A stretch of 52,910 nt of DNA from Candidatus Gagatemarchaeum stordalenia (GTDB taxonomy: Archaea > Thermoproteota > Nitrososphaeria > Nitrososphaerales > Gagatemarchaeaceae), in assembly GCA_003164815.1 (NCBI GenBank), contig PLUF01000020.1, positions 1 through 52,910 of the forward strand. The letters are read 5' to 3'. A program made the translations under genes and the position numbers. Positions 51,202 to 52,910 of this stretch are shown in pieces. The stretch's first letter is position 1. Every line of letters starts with the position of its first letter. The notes under the pieces are model-generated. The model was given only the letters and a program-made list of their open reading frames with translations, did no database searches and had not been told where the DNA came from.

Positions 51202-51656
51202 CACCCGTATCTTGCTAGTGCAGGAATATCCTTCGAGACCTCCTTAAAAACGTCTTTGCTGACCTTGTCCAGGAGCGCGACTCCCTTCGGGGTCAGGACC
51301 CTGCCCTTGTTCCCGAGCTTCGTCACGAGCTCCGCCGCTTCCATCTCCTTGAGCGCGTTCCTGATAATGGAGCCGCCGGAGTCTCGGTGATGTTTCGGGT
51401 AGTACGACAGCGCCTTGCTCCCGCCGTACGCGGACACGAGCTGCTGGAGCCCGACCGGGCCCTGGAGATAGACCTTCCTGAGCAGCGACGCGGCCCTCGT
51501 GTACCACCAGTCGGCCGCCTGGGGCGGTCTCTCGGCGTGGGAGCCGGTCTTCACGTACGCGGCCCACTGTGGGGGCTCGAGCTCTGGGACCCTCTTCAGA
51601 TGCTCCGCTAAGGCCTTGATCAGTTTGTCTGCAGGTACATCATGGACACGGACCAT
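51201..51656 (-). CDS. rps19e: Ribosomal protein S19e
   Basis: 151 residues with the S19e pattern: VHDVPADKLIKALAEHLKRV, PPQWAAYVKTGSHAERPPQ, DWWYTRAASLLRKVYLQGPV, and GGSIIRNALKEMEAAELVTK. It is a winged-helix-like small-subunit protein needed for 16S rRNA maturation. A TATA element (TTAAATATA, about 51695-51703 on the minus strand) lies about 40 bases before the ATG and overlaps the end of rnp4, giving the operon its own promoter. Confidence 0.95.
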   Translation of the reverse strand: MVRVHDVPADKLIKALAEHLKRVPELEPPQWAAYVKTGSHAERPPQAADWWYTRAASLLRKVYLQGPVGLQQLVSAYGGSKALSYYPKHHRDSGGSIIRNALKEMEAAELVTKLGNKGRVLTPKGVALLDKVSKDVFKEVSKDIPALARYG

Positions 51657-51699
51657 CTTTTTCCACGGAGTGAATTGGTCAGCCCTGACCGCTGTATAT

Positions 51700-52026
51700 T
51701 TAAGCGTGTTTTGTGATTTTCTTCCTGTTCACGCGGCCGCACTCGCCGCAGGTGACAAGGAGGAACCTGCCGGGGCCTAGCCTCACCCTCGCGTTGATCC
51801 CCGGGTAGAGGAGCCCCTTGCAGCCGTGACAGAAGAAGCGCCTGAGGCTCCAGTCGTACCTCACGTTGAACTTCAGCATGATCCTCCTAGCGAGGGAGGC
51901 CTGGGCCTTCGCCAGGTCCATGTCGCTTGGAGCGGTCGCCACTGCCATCTCGATGAGGGTGGCCGCTGTCTGGACGGCCTCCTTCTTGGCCTCCCTTCTC
52001 TTCACGCTCCTGCCACCCGCAGACAA
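51700..52026 (-). CDS. rnp4: Ribonuclease P protein component 4 (Rpp21)
   Basis: 108 residues: an N-terminal helical part (VKRREAKKEAVQTAATLIEM, then DLAKAQASLARRIMLKFNVR) followed by a Cys4 zinc ribbon (FFCHGCKGLLYPG and VTCGECGRVNRKK). This is the archaeal Rpp21 layout. With Rpp29 it helps the RNase P RNA bind and cut precursor tRNAs. It precedes rps19e and is divergent from nep1, with only 32 bases between the starts. Confidence 0.92.
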   Translation of the reverse strand: MSAGGRSVKRREAKKEAVQTAATLIEMAVATAPSDMDLAKAQASLARRIMLKFNVRYDWSLRRFFCHGCKGLLYPGINARVRLGPGRFLLVTCGECGRVNRKKITKHA

Positions 52027-52058
52027 GAATTAATCGTAGCTGGTTTGCATCCAGCACG

Positions 52059-52730
52059 GTGCTGAACCTAATCATCGCGGAGGCCGCCCTCGAGCTGGTT
52101 CCGAGCGAGATATCCAGGCACGCCTCGGTCAGGAACGACGCGAGTCGGAGGGAGCTAGATCCCTCCAGGATCCTCCTGGACAGGAGCATCCATCATGCGG
52201 CGATGCTGAAGCTCAGGGACGACTACAAGAGGGGGAGGCCCGACCTGGTGCACCTGACCCTCCTGAGCGTCACGAGCACGCCCTTGTATCAGACGGGCAG
52301 GGTGAAGGTCTTCATCCACACCTGCGACGACGTGGTGCTGGAGTTCAGGGAGGGGACGCGCCCCCCGAAGAGCTACTTCAGGTTCCGGGATCTCATGCAG
52401 CAGACACTCGTTGAGAGGCCCGACTCTGGTCTTATCACTCTCTTTGAGGCCACGGTCCCCAGGCTCCTGAAGCGAATCGGCTCAGACCCCGCGATAGGCC
52501 TCTCCGTCCAGGGGAAGCCAATCAGCCTCGAGGACCTGGCTGCGCGGCTGGAGGGTGCGGAGAACCCCGCGGTGCTTGTGGGAGGGTTCCCCAAAGGGCA
52601 CTTCACGCCGCAGACGACGGAGGCGCTGGACGAGCTCGCGCGGATCGACGCGAACCCCATGGACGCTCACGTGGTGGCCGCGAGGCTGGTCTACGAGGTG
52701 GAGAAGGCGCACGGGAAGTCGTCCTCTTGA
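52059..52730 (+). CDS. nep1: 16S rRNA pseudouridine N1-methyltransferase Nep1
   Basis: 223 residues of the SPOUT class: LIIAEAALELVPSEI, the RPDLVHLTLLSVTSTPLYQT motif, VKVFIHTCDDVVLEF, KSYFRFRDLMQQ, and the trefoil-knot SAM region (VLVGGFPKGHF). Nep1 (Emg1) methylates a pseudouridine in helix 35 of 16S rRNA and helps assemble the small subunit. It starts at GTG 52059. Its position beside rnp4 puts two RNA-processing genes back to back. Confidence 0.94.
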   Translation: MLNLIIAEAALELVPSEISRHASVRNDASRRELDPSRILLDRSIHHAAMLKLRDDYKRGRPDLVHLTLLSVTSTPLYQTGRVKVFIHTCDDVVLEFREGTRPPKSYFRFRDLMQQTLVERPDSGLITLFEATVPRLLKRIGSDPAIGLSVQGKPISLEDLAARLEGAENPAVLVGGFPKGHFTPQTTEALDELARIDANPMDAHVVAARLVYEVEKAHGKSSS

Positions 52731-52742
52731 GGCCGCCGTTAT

Positions 52743-52755
52743 CAAAAATAAAAAG
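52743..52755 (+). promoter_or_regulatory. Promoter of tRNA-Gly
   Basis: CAAAAATAAAAAG, an A-rich TATA-type element, lies 24-36 bases before the mature 5' end of the tRNA. Confidence 0.5.
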
Positions 52756-52778
52756 GGGTGAATCTGGGTGCAAGCGAA

Positions 52779-52899
52779 GCGGTCGTCGTCCAGATCACAC
52801 TTGAGGACAATCTGGTCTAGGACATAAGCCCTCCATTCTTCGTCTGTCTGGGCGAAAAGAGGTGAGCTTGTAACCCGGGTTCAAATCCCGGCGACCGCA
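52779..52899 (+). tRNA. tRNA-Gly(UCC), interrupted by a canonical intron and a D-loop insertion
   Basis: The acceptor GCGGTCG pairs with CGACCGC (52892-52898), discriminator A52899; CCA is not encoded (ACCT follows). T-arm CCGGG-TTCAAAT-CCCGG. Anticodon stem TAAGC (52825-52829) pairs with GCTTG (52866-52870). A 29-nt intron at 52836-52864 (after position 37) forms an exact bulge-helix-bulge: CCTC pairs with GAGG, with bulges CAT and TGA. The spliced loop is CCTCCAA, anticodon TCC. The D-stem is GTCC/GGAC (52788-52791, 52820-52823); about 17 extra bases (around 52794-52810) in the D-loop look like a second intron. A C at position 33 is unusual. Confidence 0.87.
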
Positions 52900-52910
52900 C
52901 CTATTCCCCC

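Noticed and set aside
52788-52808. D-stem formed by GTCC with the first GGAC (52805-52808)
   Set aside because: It would give a D-loop without the G18-G19 pair and leave no room for a normal anticodon stem; the second GGAC (52820-52823) gives a normal tRNA.

Overview
The window reads as archaeal chromosome, most likely from the Nitrososphaerota (Thaumarchaeota) or a close relative. The evidence is direct: eukaryote-type ribosomal proteins (L31e, L39e, S19e, P1/L12), Spt5, SecE/Sec61-gamma, prefoldin alpha, eIF6, Nep1, Rpp21, a HerA-NurA-Mre11-Rad50 operon, an archaeal tyrosine recombinase, leaderless genes behind TATA boxes, frequent TTG/GTG starts, and a tRNA-Gly carrying a bulge-helix-bulge intron. 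The exact lineage is inference.

Left part (about 1-21,090): an accessory island with lower apparent GC and loosely packed genes. It holds many exported Ser/Thr-rich proteins of unknown function, two membrane-tethered winged-helix regulators, two paralogous ribbon-helix-helix proteins, an ImmA/IrrE-type metallopeptidase translationally overlapped with a membrane-anchored exported protein, an HNH nuclease, a G1-peptidase-like exported protein, an AbiE-like nucleotidyltransferase/winged-helix pair and an intact tyrosine recombinase at its right edge. Remnants include a dead integrase, a dead HNH gene, an IS605-like tail and a broken hypothetical gene. A 25-bp imperfect direct repeat (10-34 and 21064-21088), with inward-facing CATAACCC motifs at both ends, suggests that this whole stretch is one roughly 21-kb integrated element. 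Inside it, 17266-18113 is a non-coding locus packed with helically phased TGGCAAC iterons and three related 19-bp palindromes. I regard this as the most unusual signal in the window.

Middle (21,186-34,665): an SDR dehydrogenase, then the DNA end-resection operon nurA-herA-mre11-rad50 with overlapping reading frames, followed by the repair factor nreA and the editing protein alaX. After these come a DMT transporter, a MurG-like glycosyltransferase, a VOC protein, a ferritin-like/VIT1 fusion, a free-standing homing-type nuclease and a 48-residue zinc ribbon.

Right (34,669-52,910): mostly minus-strand information-processing genes: Y-family polymerase, radical SAM protein, leuS, alaS; then secE-spt5-rpl11-[MOSC]-rpl1-rpl10, with rpl12 facing it from the opposite strand; dtdA; and rnp4-rps19e-pdcd5-rpl39e-rpl31e-eif6-pfdA-ftsY. 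Nep1 and an intron-containing tRNA-Gly close the window.
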